Origin: Owenweeksia sp965214115 | Lineage (GTDB): Bacteria > Bacteroidota > Bacteroidia > Flavobacteriales > Schleiferiaceae | Length of the DNA: 64,000 nt | Assembly: GCA_965214115.1 (NCBI GenBank) | Contig: CBDCAU010000010.1 | Location: forward strand, 62,001-126,000 | Direction: 5' to 3' | In this document: positions 52,958 to 59,971 of the stretch, piece after piece | Numbering within the stretch: position 1 is the first letter of the stretch | Layout: the number at the start of each line of letters is the position of its first letter | The notes under the pieces: model-generated | Database searches by the model: none | What the model saw: only the letters and a program-made list of their open reading frames with translations | Told to the model about the DNA's origin: nothing | Program-made: the position numbers and the translations under genes

Positions 52958-54424
52958 GTGGAAAATATTTTACAACAAGAAATCATTTTCGGCACTTCGG
53001 ATTCCGCTCTTTCCACCAAAATTTCCCGATGGGAAAAAGCGGGCAAAATCCGCAAAATCCTGCCGCGGGTGTATTCGTCAAATTTTTCGGATTCACCGGA
53101 AGAAATCATCCGCCGCCACCTTTTTTCTTTAATCGGAGAATTGTTTCCCAGCGCCTTGCTCAGCCACCGTTCTGCGCTGGAATTCCACCCGACAGAAAGC
53201 GGACACATTTTCATCACTTACAAATACAACCGCAAAATCGAGTGGCCGGGCCTCACACTAAACTTTCTGCAAGGGCCGCCGCCCAGTGAAGGCGACACGC
53301 AATTCTCTGGCGAACTTTGGGTGTCACGGCGCGAGCGTGCTTTTTTGGAAAACTTGCAAGTTTCGCGGAAATCCGGCGGCGAATCCAAAACGTTGCCGCA
53401 ATCCAAAATCGAAGAAAAGCTGGAGCAAATCATCCGCGTGAACGGTGAGGTGGAACTGAACAAAGTCCGTGACCGCACGCGGGAAATTGCTGAGAAGTTG
53501 GATTTTAAGAAGGAATTCCAAAAACTCGACAAAATCATCAGTGCGCTTTTGGCCACGCAGCCCGCCCAAATCCTCACGTCGCCCGTGGCCGCTGCCCGCG
53601 CTTTCGGCGCGCCTTACGATGCGACACGTTTGCAACTATTTGAAAAGTTGTTCGTCGAACTGAACCAACGCGAGTTTCCGTTTCGGGCAGAAAAAAATAC
53701 TTCCCAAACCGCTTATAAAGCCTTTGCTTTCTTTGAAAGCTATTTTTCCAATTACATCGAAGGGACGGTTTTTGAACTTAAAGAAGCCAAGCAAGTGATT
53801 GAAAACCAGCGTTCTTTGCCTCTTCGCAATGAGGATTCACACGATGTTTTGGGGACGTATCAAATCGTTTCCGATAAAAAGGAAATGAGCCGAACGCCCA
53901 CTTCCGGCGAAGAATGGATGGCAATGCTGCAAGACCGCCACCGGATTTTGCTGAGCGCCCGCCTGAGTAAAAATCCGGGTCAGTTCAAAACCCAAAACAA
54001 CCGCGCGGGGCAGACCGAATTTGTCGATTTTCAATTGGTACGCGGCACTCTTTTGAAAAGTTTCGACTATTACCGCGCGCTGCGCCACCCCTTTGCCAAA
54101 GCGGCTTTTATGATGTTTGCCGTCAGCGAAATCCATCCCTTCGCCGATGGGAATGGCCGCATCGCCCGCGTAATGATGAACGCCGAATTGACCGCCGCCG
54201 GCCAGACCAAAATCATCATCCCCACCGTGTACCGCGAAGATTATCTCGGCGCGCTGCGCAAACTTTCCCGCCAAGGTAATGCGGAAGTGTATATCCAAAT
54301 GCTGAGCCGCGCGCAGGCATTCAGCGCCACGGTCGTCGGCGAAAATCAGGAGGAAATGGAGGCGGTCTTGCGGAAGGGGAATGCGTTTTTGGAAAGTACG
54401 GAGGGGGTTTTGCGGTGGGGATGA
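52958..54424 (+). CDS. Fic-domain protein with N-terminal AbiEi-like antitoxin region
   Basis: 488 residues from GTG. Residues 20-135 resemble the winged-helix and downstream domain of AbiEi antitoxins: S-R-W-E-K-A-G-K-I-R-K-I-L-P-R-V-Y, then L-S-H-R-S-A-L-E-F-H-P-T and W-V-S-R-R-E-R-A-F-L-E-N-L. The Fic motif H-P-F-A-D-G-N-G-R is 393-401, complete with catalytic His393. The inhibitory-helix motif S-N-Y-I-E-G is 264-269, which classes it as self-inhibited (class II). AMPylation or a related transfer to a protein is expected. The N-terminal part may let the protein repress its own gene. Confidence 0.85.
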   Translation: MENILQQEIIFGTSDSALSTKISRWEKAGKIRKILPRVYSSNFSDSPEEIIRRHLFSLIGELFPSALLSHRSALEFHPTESGHIFITYKYNRKIEWPGLTLNFLQGPPPSEGDTQFSGELWVSRRERAFLENLQVSRKSGGESKTLPQSKIEEKLEQIIRVNGEVELNKVRDRTREIAEKLDFKKEFQKLDKIISALLATQPAQILTSPVAAARAFGAPYDATRLQLFEKLFVELNQREFPFRAEKNTSQTAYKAFAFFESYFSNYIEGTVFELKEAKQVIENQRSLPLRNEDSHDVLGTYQIVSDKKEMSRTPTSGEEWMAMLQDRHRILLSARLSKNPGQFKTQNNRAGQTEFVDFQLVRGTLLKSFDYYRALRHPFAKAAFMMFAVSEIHPFADGNGRIARVMMNAELTAAGQTKIIIPTVYREDYLGALRKLSRQGNAEVYIQMLSRAQAFSATVVGENQEEMEAVLRKGNAFLESTEGVLRWG

Positions 54425-54442
54425 CCTAACAGTGTCTCTGAG

Positions 54443-54646
54443 TTGTTGGCGTCATTTCGCAAAATCACCAAAAGTGAAGCCTGCCGCCTGCAAGGTTTCC
54501 CCGAAGATTTTCAATTGCCCGAAGCCCGCGCCCGCTGGATGAAGCTGGTGGGGAACAGTGTTTCGGTGCCGGTGGTGGAGCGGTTGGCAAATGCTGTTTT
54601 AAAAACAGGCCTTCTTGAGTCGGAAAGAATATTGGTTGGGAATTAG
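54443..54646 (+). pseudogene. Remnant of a DNA cytosine-C5 methyltransferase (C-terminal end)
   Basis: About 67 residues read R-K-I-T-K-S-E-A-C-R-L-Q-G-F-P-E-D-F (motif IX region) and K-L-V-G-N-S-V-S-V-P-V-V-E-R-L-A-N-A-V (motif X). The catalytic half is missing and nothing in the preceding 18 nt extends it. It is not a copy of the methyltransferase at 33999-35258: motif X there is Q-I-G-N-A-V-P-P. It is probably what is left of a second R-M or solitary methylase locus. Confidence 0.85.
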
Positions 54647-54714
54647 CCGTTTTTCCATTTGGATTTGACATTGAATAAGATCCGTTGACACCAAACCGTC
54701 GCCATCTATTTTGT

Positions 54715-54722
54715 TAATTTTG
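54715..54722 (+). promoter_or_regulatory. -7 element (TAATTTTG) of the mutL operon
   Basis: Exact TAnnTTTG match, 6 nt before the ATG at 54729, so a near-leaderless mRNA. Confidence 0.5.
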
Positions 54723-54728
54723 CCCACA

Positions 54729-55040
54729 ATGAACGCCCCCCGCATCCCCTCCTTCTTCAAATCCCACGCCCCCAAGCGCTTCGAGTACCAGCCCCGCTAC
54801 TACGACGAGCGCAAAGAACGCTTGGCGGAAATGAAAAAAAAGTACGAAGAAACCGGCGACGGCGAATACCGCCGCCGCATCACCAAGGAAAACTTCCGCG
54901 AGGCGATGCGCAGCGAATGGCGCCAAGAGCGCGGCAACAAAACCCGCTCGTCCAATTTGCGATTGGCCGTGATTGTGGCCATTCTTGCTTTGATAGCGTA
55001 CCTAATTCTCAATCCTTTTTCGCCAGTATGGGTGATGTGA
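54729..55040 (+). CDS. Small membrane protein upstream of mutL
   Basis: 103 residues. A charged N-terminal half rich in R, K and E (Y-Y-D-E-R-K-E-R-L-A-E-M-K-K-K-Y) precedes a single C-terminal helix (L-A-V-I-V-A-I-L-A-L-I-A-Y-L-I-L). It overlaps mutL by 13 nt. A short basic protein with one helix is often found at this place in related genomes, but I cannot name it. Confidence 0.7.
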   Translation: MNAPRIPSFFKSHAPKRFEYQPRYYDERKERLAEMKKKYEETGDGEYRRRITKENFREAMRSEWRQERGNKTRSSNLRLAVIVAILALIAYLILNPFSPVWVM

Positions 55041-56845
55041 TTCGGCTGCTGCCGGGCAGCGTGGCCAACCAGATTGCCGCCGGCGAGGTGGTGCAGCGCC
55101 CCGCCAGCGCGGTGAAGGAACTCCTCGAAAACAGCATCGACGCGGGCGCGGAAAAAGTCCAGCTCATCGTGCGCGACGCGGGCAAGCAACTCATCCAAAT
55201 CATCGACGACGGCAAGGGGATGAGCGAGACCGACGCGCGGATGGCCTTCGAGCGCCACGCCACTTCTAAAATCGAAAAGGCCGAGGATTTATTTACGATT
55301 TTGACCAAGGGTTTTCGCGGGGAGGCGCTGGCCAGCATCGCCGCCGTGGCGCAGGTGGAGCTGAAATCGAAAACCGAAGGGGAAGAGTTGGGCACCTGCC
55401 TCAGAATTGAGGGCAGCAAGCTGGTTTCCCAAGACTATTGCAACACGCCGCGCGGTACGCAAATCGAGGTCAAAAATCTGTTTTATAATATTCCGGCGCG
55501 GCGCAACTTCCTGAAATCCAACAATGTGGAGCTGCGCCATATTATTGATGAATTTGAACGGGTGGCGCTGGCACACGAAAACGTGGCCTTTAAAATGACC
55601 AGCAACGGCGCCGAACTTTTTGACCTGCCGCCCGCCCCGCGCCGCCAAAGAATCGTCAATGTTTTTGGTAGTAAATACAACGAAAAGCTGGTGCCGGTGG
55701 ACGAGCAAACGCCGATTATGAAGCTGCACGGCTTCGTTGGCAAGCCCGAATTTTCCAAGAAAACGCGCGGCGAACAGTTCTTTTTTGCGAACAACCGCTA
55801 CATCCGCAACCACTATTTGCACCGCGCGGTGCTGGGCGCTTTCGAGGGGCTGATCCCCGACGGCAGCCACCCCAGCTATTTCCTTTTTATGGAAATCGAC
55901 CCGCAGAAAATCGACGTGAACATCCACCCAACCAAGACGGAAATCAAGTTTGACGACGAGCGCGCCATTCATACGATTATCAGAACGGCCGTGAAACACG
56001 CGCTGGGGCAGTACAACATCGCGCCCAGCTTGGATTTTGACAGCGACGTGGATTTTGTGCCCGTCTTGAAAAAAGGCCAAAAAGTGGAAGCGCCCAGCGT
56101 GTTGGTCAATCCCGATTTTAATCCATTTGAATTATCAAAAAAACAGCCCGTTTCCAAACAATTTTCTTCCAAAGAATTTTCATCAAAAGCATCCCAAAAT
56201 TGGGAAAAAATTTATGAAAATTTGCCTGAAATTCCTGATGAAAAAAAGGGACAAGAATCGTTGGAAATCAATGAAGAAAATGCGGGGAAAAGTTTCACAC
56301 AAATTGGCAAAAAATATATACTGACCGCGCACGGCGAAGGACTCATCGTTATCCACCAACAGCGGGCGCACGAGCGGGTGCTGTTTGAAAAAACTTTGCA
56401 AAGCATTGAAAACCAAAATATTCCCAGCCAGCAATTGCTTTTTCCGCAAACGGTTTCGTTTTCACAAAATGATTTTCAAATCTTAAAAAACCGCCTGCCG
56501 CTGTTGCGGGAAATCGGTTTTGATTTGGATGAATTTGGTCAGAATGAACTGGTGGTGAACGGCGTGCCGCTCTATCTCGATACGAATTTTACCGTGCCTT
56601 TTTTGGAGCAACTTTTAGAAGACGAAAAAGACAGTCGGAAAGCGTCTGGCGAGCGTTCGTATGAAAAAATCGCCACCGTTTTGGCGCGCGTTTCATCGCT
56701 GAAAAGCGGGCAGCCGCTGGGCCAAGCCGAGATGGCGAACTTGGTGGATGAACTATTCGGATGCGCCCAACCTTATGTGAGCCTCGGCGGAAAACCGACC
56801 GTGGTGAACCTCCGCCTCGACGATTTGGACAAATCTTTTCATTGA
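55028..56845 (+). CDS. mutL: DNA mismatch repair protein MutL
   Basis: 605 residues. The GHL ATPase motifs are present: E-N-S-I-D-A-G-A, D-D-G-K-G-M, S-K-I and G-F-R-G-E-A-L within the first 105. The C-terminal region near 440 reads V-I-H-Q-Q-R-A-H-E-R-V-L-F-E. In nuclease-type MutL this is D-Q-H-A-x2-E-x4-E; the leading Asp is His here, which may mean weaker or no endonuclease activity. The ATG at 55028 matches M-G-D-V-I-R-L-L-P of the family. Confidence 0.95.
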   Translation: MGDVIRLLPGSVANQIAAGEVVQRPASAVKELLENSIDAGAEKVQLIVRDAGKQLIQIIDDGKGMSETDARMAFERHATSKIEKAEDLFTILTKGFRGEALASIAAVAQVELKSKTEGEELGTCLRIEGSKLVSQDYCNTPRGTQIEVKNLFYNIPARRNFLKSNNVELRHIIDEFERVALAHENVAFKMTSNGAELFDLPPAPRRQRIVNVFGSKYNEKLVPVDEQTPIMKLHGFVGKPEFSKKTRGEQFFFANNRYIRNHYLHRAVLGAFEGLIPDGSHPSYFLFMEIDPQKIDVNIHPTKTEIKFDDERAIHTIIRTAVKHALGQYNIAPSLDFDSDVDFVPVLKKGQKVEAPSVLVNPDFNPFELSKKQPVSKQFSSKEFSSKASQNWEKIYENLPEIPDEKKGQESLEINEENAGKSFTQIGKKYILTAHGEGLIVIHQQRAHERVLFEKTLQSIENQNIPSQQLLFPQTVSFSQNDFQILKNRLPLLREIGFDLDEFGQNELVVNGVPLYLDTNFTVPFLEQLLEDEKDSRKASGERSYEKIATVLARVSSLKSGQPLGQAEMANLVDELFGCAQPYVSLGGKPTVVNLRLDDLDKSFH

Positions 56846-57592
56846 ATGATTCAAGGCCCTTCGAGTTTCAAACTCCTCCCCGATGTAATTAAAAACCTGT
56901 TGATAATCAATGGGTTGTTCTTTTTGGCAACAGTTGTTTTGGCACAGACCGGCATCGCCGACTTGATTCATCTTTTGGGTTTGCACTTGCCAAACTCGCC
57001 TTCGTTCCAGCCGTATCAAATCATCACGCATATGTTTATGCACGGCGGGTTGATGCATGTCGCCTTAAATATGTTCGCGCTGTGGATGTTTGGATACACA
57101 CTGGAAAACGTGTGGGGCAGCAAGCGTTTTTTGATTTATTATTTGATAACCGGATTGGGCGCGGCCGCTTTGCATTTGGGCATTACTTATTTTGAATATT
57201 CACAAATAAAAGACCAGTTGAGCGCTCAAGAATTGAATTTGATTTTTACGCAGGGCGCGGATTTAATTGCTCAAAATCAGAATTATACCGACCCCGTTCT
57301 CAGAAAAGCAAACGGTTTGCTGAATGGCCCCACCGTTGGTGCTTCGGGCGCAGTTTTCGGTATTCTTTTGGCCTTTGGGATGATGTTTCCCAATCAATAC
57401 ATTTATCTCTATTTCGCAATTCCTGTAAAAGCAAAGTATTTTGTGATGGGCTATGCCGCTTTTGAACTTTTTAGAGGAATTCAAAATGACCCAAGTAGCA
57501 ACGTGGCCCACTTCGCCCACCTCGGCGGGATGCTTTTTGGGTATCTTTTGATTCGGTATTGGCGGAGTAGTGGGAATGTGCAGCATTATTGA
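56846..57592 (+). CDS. Rhomboid-family intramembrane serine protease
   Basis: 248 residues, six or seven helices. The catalytic Ser (about 167) lies in G-A-S-G-A-V-F-G and the His in A-H-F-A-H-L-G-G (about 221). H-G-G-L-M-H-V-A-L-N-M near 72-82 is the N-terminal helix signature. ATG follows the mutL stop directly, so they are cotranscribed. Substrates unknown. Confidence 0.93.
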   Translation: MIQGPSSFKLLPDVIKNLLIINGLFFLATVVLAQTGIADLIHLLGLHLPNSPSFQPYQIITHMFMHGGLMHVALNMFALWMFGYTLENVWGSKRFLIYYLITGLGAAALHLGITYFEYSQIKDQLSAQELNLIFTQGADLIAQNQNYTDPVLRKANGLLNGPTVGASGAVFGILLAFGMMFPNQYIYLYFAIPVKAKYFVMGYAAFELFRGIQNDPSSNVAHFAHLGGMLFGYLLIRYWRSSGNVQHY

Positions 57593-57598
57593 GCGTCA

Positions 57599-57631
57599 AG
57601 ACCTTAAAGGTTTTGAAAACCTTTAAGGTCT
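57599..57631. repeat. 33-bp perfect palindrome, second copy
   Basis: AGACCTTAAAGGTTTT, then G, then the exact reverse complement. Compared with 41334-41366 the GG/CC pair is AA/TT, so changes keep base pairing. It lies just after the rhomboid gene and may terminate it. Confidence 0.85.
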
Positions 57632-57660
57632 CCCTGAAAAACCCAAACCTTTCCATTTCC

Positions 57661-57668
57661 TACTTTTG
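57661..57668 (+). promoter_or_regulatory. -7 element (TACTTTTG) for the HicB-like ORF
   Basis: Exact TAnnTTTG match ending 4 nt before the start codon. Confidence 0.5.
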
Positions 57669-57672
57669 AATT

Positions 57673-57822
57673 ATGGAAAAACAAATCAAACTCCACATCG
57701 AAAAGCTGCCGGAGGGTTTTTATTTGGCCACTTCGGATGATGTTCAGGGGTTGGTTGCCCAAGGCCGAACCATCACGGAAACGCTCGAAATCGCACGGGA
57801 TGTGGCGAAGAAACTTTATTAA
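57673..57822 (+). CDS. Short HicB-like antitoxin ORF, probably truncated
   Basis: 49 residues: I-K-L-H-I-E-K-L-P-E-G-F-Y-L-A-T-S-D-D-V then G-L-V-A-Q-G-R-T-I-T-E-T-L-E-I-A-R-D-V-A. That is the HicB/DUF1902-type beta-sheet with its A-Q-G-x-T helix. Usual members are longer by about 20 residues and sit beside a HicA toxin; neither is found. A perfect -7 element TACTTTTG (57661-57668) ends 4 nt before the ATG. So it is an expressed but shortened orphan, or a remnant. Confidence 0.7.
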   Translation: MEKQIKLHIEKLPEGFYLATSDDVQGLVAQGRTITETLEIARDVAKKLY

Positions 57823-57845
57823 GAATTTAAAGACCTCACCCCCAG

Positions 57846-57868
57846 CCCCTCTCCTTTTGGGAGAGGGG
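57846..57868. repeat. GC-rich hairpin CCCCTCTCC-TTTT-GGGAGAGGGG
   Basis: Nine base pairs with a T-rich loop; the same type as the stem at 4763-4779. It may end the HicB-like transcript. Confidence 0.65.
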
Positions 57869-57950
57869 TGCTACACGTGAATTTCTTGTGAAAAATAACA
57901 ATCTCAAAAAGCCACGAATTAATTCTAATTTTTTACCGCAAGATTGAGCG

Positions 57951-58625
57951 ATGATTGATTCGGTTTCCTTTTGGATTAATGCCCTTTTTATCGCCACCAC
58001 TTGCCTCTGCATTCTCATATTTCATTATATAAACAACCGACCGAAAAAACTCACGCTTTTCATCATCGGTTGGAGCGTGATTCATTCCGTTTTAGCCTAT
58101 ATTGGATTTTATCAAAATACGGATACAATACCGCCGCGCTTTGGCTTGGTGTTGATTCCCGCCACTTTGCTGATTATTTATGGTTTATTGAAAAAACAGC
58201 GGCAATGGATTCTACAAAACCGCAACCTAAAAACCAGCCCGTTTTTGCATATCGTTCGGATTCCTGTGGAAATCGTTCTCTATTATCTTTTTCTCCATAA
58301 AACAATACCTGAATTGATGACTTTCGCGGGTCGGAATTTCGATATATTGGCGGGAATTACTGCCCCCATTTTCGATTTCCTTTTTATCAAAAATATTATA
58401 TCAAAAAATGTGATGATTTTTTGGAATATTATTTCACTTTGCTTGGTGCTTTTTATTTTGATAAATGGCATACTTTCCGCCGAGCTCCCTTTCCAGCAAT
58501 TCGCCTTCGACCAGCCGAACCGCGCCATTGCATTTTTCCCTTACATTTTGCTACCCGCCACGGTGGTGCCGCTGGTGGTTTATACGCATTTGACGGATAT
58601 TTATAAATTGGGAAAGGGCGGCTGA
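57951..58625 (+). CDS. Multi-pass membrane protein of unknown function
   Basis: 224 residues, about seven helices. Hydrophobic runs include F-I-A-T-T-C-L-C-I-L-I-F, L-V-L-I-P-A-T-L-L-I-I-Y, N-I-I-S-L-C-L-V-L-F-I-L-I and near the end Y-I-L-L-P-A-T-V-V-P-L-V-V-Y. The A-T-V-V-P-L-V-V-Y-T-H-L segment is duplicated in the pseudogene fragment at 59805-59906. No family recognised. Confidence 0.7.
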   Translation: MIDSVSFWINALFIATTCLCILIFHYINNRPKKLTLFIIGWSVIHSVLAYIGFYQNTDTIPPRFGLVLIPATLLIIYGLLKKQRQWILQNRNLKTSPFLHIVRIPVEIVLYYLFLHKTIPELMTFAGRNFDILAGITAPIFDFLFIKNIISKNVMIFWNIISLCLVLFILINGILSAELPFQQFAFDQPNRAIAFFPYILLPATVVPLVVYTHLTDIYKLGKGG

Positions 58626-58645
58626 ATTTAACTTTCCTTTACGCT

Positions 58646-58730
58646 GCCCCTTTGGGGCGCAACATTACTGCGATGCGATTCGGATTCCCAGGGCGCTGCC
58701 CTGGGCTAAGGTATGTTCGGCCTTTGGCCG
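58646..58730 (+). repeat. REP-like unit A (three hairpins)
   Basis: GCCCC-TTT-GGGGC (58646-58658), CCCAGGGC-GCT-GCCCTGGG (58687-58705), then a linker CTAAGGTATGTT and CGGCC-TTT-GGCCG (58718-58730). Plus orientation. Confidence 0.9.
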
Positions 58731-58809
58731 GTTTCACAGCGCTTTTTCATCGGCAATTTGGCCGCGAAAATTTTCAGGAAAATCCGATAATTTACAATTT
58801 TCCCGAATC

Positions 58810-58889
58810 GCCCCAAAGGGGCAAAATACCATAGCCCAGGGCATCGCCCTGGGTAAAATACGAGGCGGCGGTCGGCGGCCTGAAAGGCC
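58810..58889 (-). repeat. REP-like unit B (inverted)
   Basis: GCCCC-AAA-GGGGC (58810-58822), the CCCAGGGC-ATC-GCCCTGGG hairpin (58835-58853) and GGCC-TGAAA-GGCC (58877-58889). The AAA loop and reversed linker show the opposite orientation to unit A; in this copy the outer hairpin types are exchanged. Confidence 0.85.
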
Positions 58890-58910
58890 AACATACTTAT
58901 GAATTATATT

Positions 58911-58990
58911 GCCCCTTTGGGGCGCAGCGGCGACGGGCATTGTGTACCCAGGGCGCTGCCCTGGGCTAAGGTATATTCGGCCTTTGGCCG
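58911..58990 (+). repeat. REP-like unit C
   Basis: GCCCC-TTT-GGGGC (58911-58923), CCCAGGGC-GCT-GCCCTGGG (58947-58965), CTAAGGTATATT and CGGCC-TTT-GGCCG (58978-58990). Near-identical to unit A. Confidence 0.9.
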
Positions 58991-59067
58991 GCTTCTCCCC
59001 ATCTTCAAATCGCTCTACTTCACGGAAAAATTTCTGGAAAAAACAAAATGTCAAAATTTGCAATGTC

Positions 59068-59150
59068 GCCCCAAAGGGGCAGCCTACCTTAGCACAGGGC
59101 ATCGCCTTGGGAACGCGTCAGCACCCGCGTCCCCAGCGGGCCAACGGCCC
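59068..59150 (-). repeat. REP-like unit D (inverted, degenerate), 43 bp after the transposase 3' end
   Basis: GCCCC-AAA-GGGGC (59068-59080), a central hairpin with mismatches (CACAGGGC-ATC-GCCTTGGG, 59093-59111) and GGGCC-AAC-GGCCC (59138-59150). Confidence 0.8.
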
Positions 59151-59193
59151 AATATAAATCCCACAAAATCCTAATTCAAATTCTTCCAATCAT

Positions 59194-59646
59194 TCAATCC
59201 CACACATATCTTTCATCCCAATCCAAACCGTGATTTCTCAAAAACCGCCGAAACTCATCTTGAAATGTTTCTGTCTTGTGATGCTCTTTTTGGTTCGCGA
59301 TGTATTGTTCAACCGATGCCTTTTTCGATGGACTCACCGAAAAAATCCCATATCCTGATTGCCACGCAAATTTCTGATAACCAACCCCTTTCGATTTTAT
59401 CCAACGGCTGCTGTTACGTTTTATGTTTTCCACCAATTTGGCTTGTGTAACCGTCCGCGGCAAAGTGGAAAGCAAATGCACGTGGTCGGCCACGCCATTG
59501 ATAAGTAAGGGAATCCCCCCGTCGCGTTTTATTGAATCAGCCATATAGGCGAACAGTTCCGGTTCAATCTCGGGCCGGATGAAAGGTTGGCGATTTTTCG
59601 TGCTGAAAATGGTGTGGATGATGACTTGGGAATGGGATTGGGGCAT
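59194..59646 (-). CDS. REP-associated tyrosine transposase (RAYT, TnpA-REP/Y1 family)
   Basis: 150 residues. HUH motif His55-Val-His57 in A-D-H-V-H-L-L, and the likely catalytic Tyr115 in V-E-Q-Y-I-A-N-Q-K-E-H-H. W-Q-S-G-Y-G-I-F-S-V-S is a family phrase. RAYT proteins nick and move or maintain REP hairpins; this one is framed by REP-like units D and E and lies near three more. The reading frame is intact. Single domain, no partner TnpB. It could be domesticated, as RAYTs often are. Confidence 0.9.
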   Translation of the reverse strand: MPQSHSQVIIHTIFSTKNRQPFIRPEIEPELFAYMADSIKRDGGIPLLINGVADHVHLLSTLPRTVTQAKLVENIKRNSSRWIKSKGVGYQKFAWQSGYGIFSVSPSKKASVEQYIANQKEHHKTETFQDEFRRFLRNHGLDWDERYVWD

Positions 59647-59723
59647 TTTATTTTTTTTTCAAAAATATCAAACCGTGTTTTTAATCAAAGGATCACAAGG
59701 GTAAAGTTTATGAAAATTATATT

Positions 59724-59801
59724 GCCCCTTTGGGGCGAAAACGAATTGTGCTATAATTCCCAGGGCGATGCCCTGGGCTAAGATATGTTTGGCCTTTGGC
59801 C
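59724..59801 (+). repeat. REP-like unit E upstream of the transposase
   Basis: GCCCC-TTT-GGGGC (59724-59736), CCCAGGGC-GAT-GCCCTGGG (59759-59777), linker CTAAGATATGTTT and GGCC-TTT-GGCC (59791-59801). The gene fragment begins 3 bp after it. Confidence 0.88.
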
Positions 59802-59804
59802 TGT

Positions 59805-59906
59805 TTCCCTTTCATTTTATTGTCCGCCACGGTGGTGCCGCTGGTGGTTTATACGCATCTTTCAGATATTTATGCGCTGCAAAACCAAGATACTGAGCTT
59901 GGTTGA
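59805..59906 (+). pseudogene. Duplicated 3' end of the upstream membrane protein gene
   Basis: The frame reads F-P-F-I-L-L-S-A-T-V-V-P-L-V-V-Y-T-H-L-S-D-I-Y-A-L and then TGA, a close match to the C-terminus of the gene at 57951-58625. A 35-bp identical block is shared (58555-58589 and 59824-59858). The match begins at the edge of REP-like unit E and the 5' part is absent. Confidence 0.85.
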
Positions 59907-59971
59907 AGGTTTTTTGAAAGAACTTTGCACCTTTAGTAAAAGGCTTTCCAGTTGTATCCGACGAATCAAAA

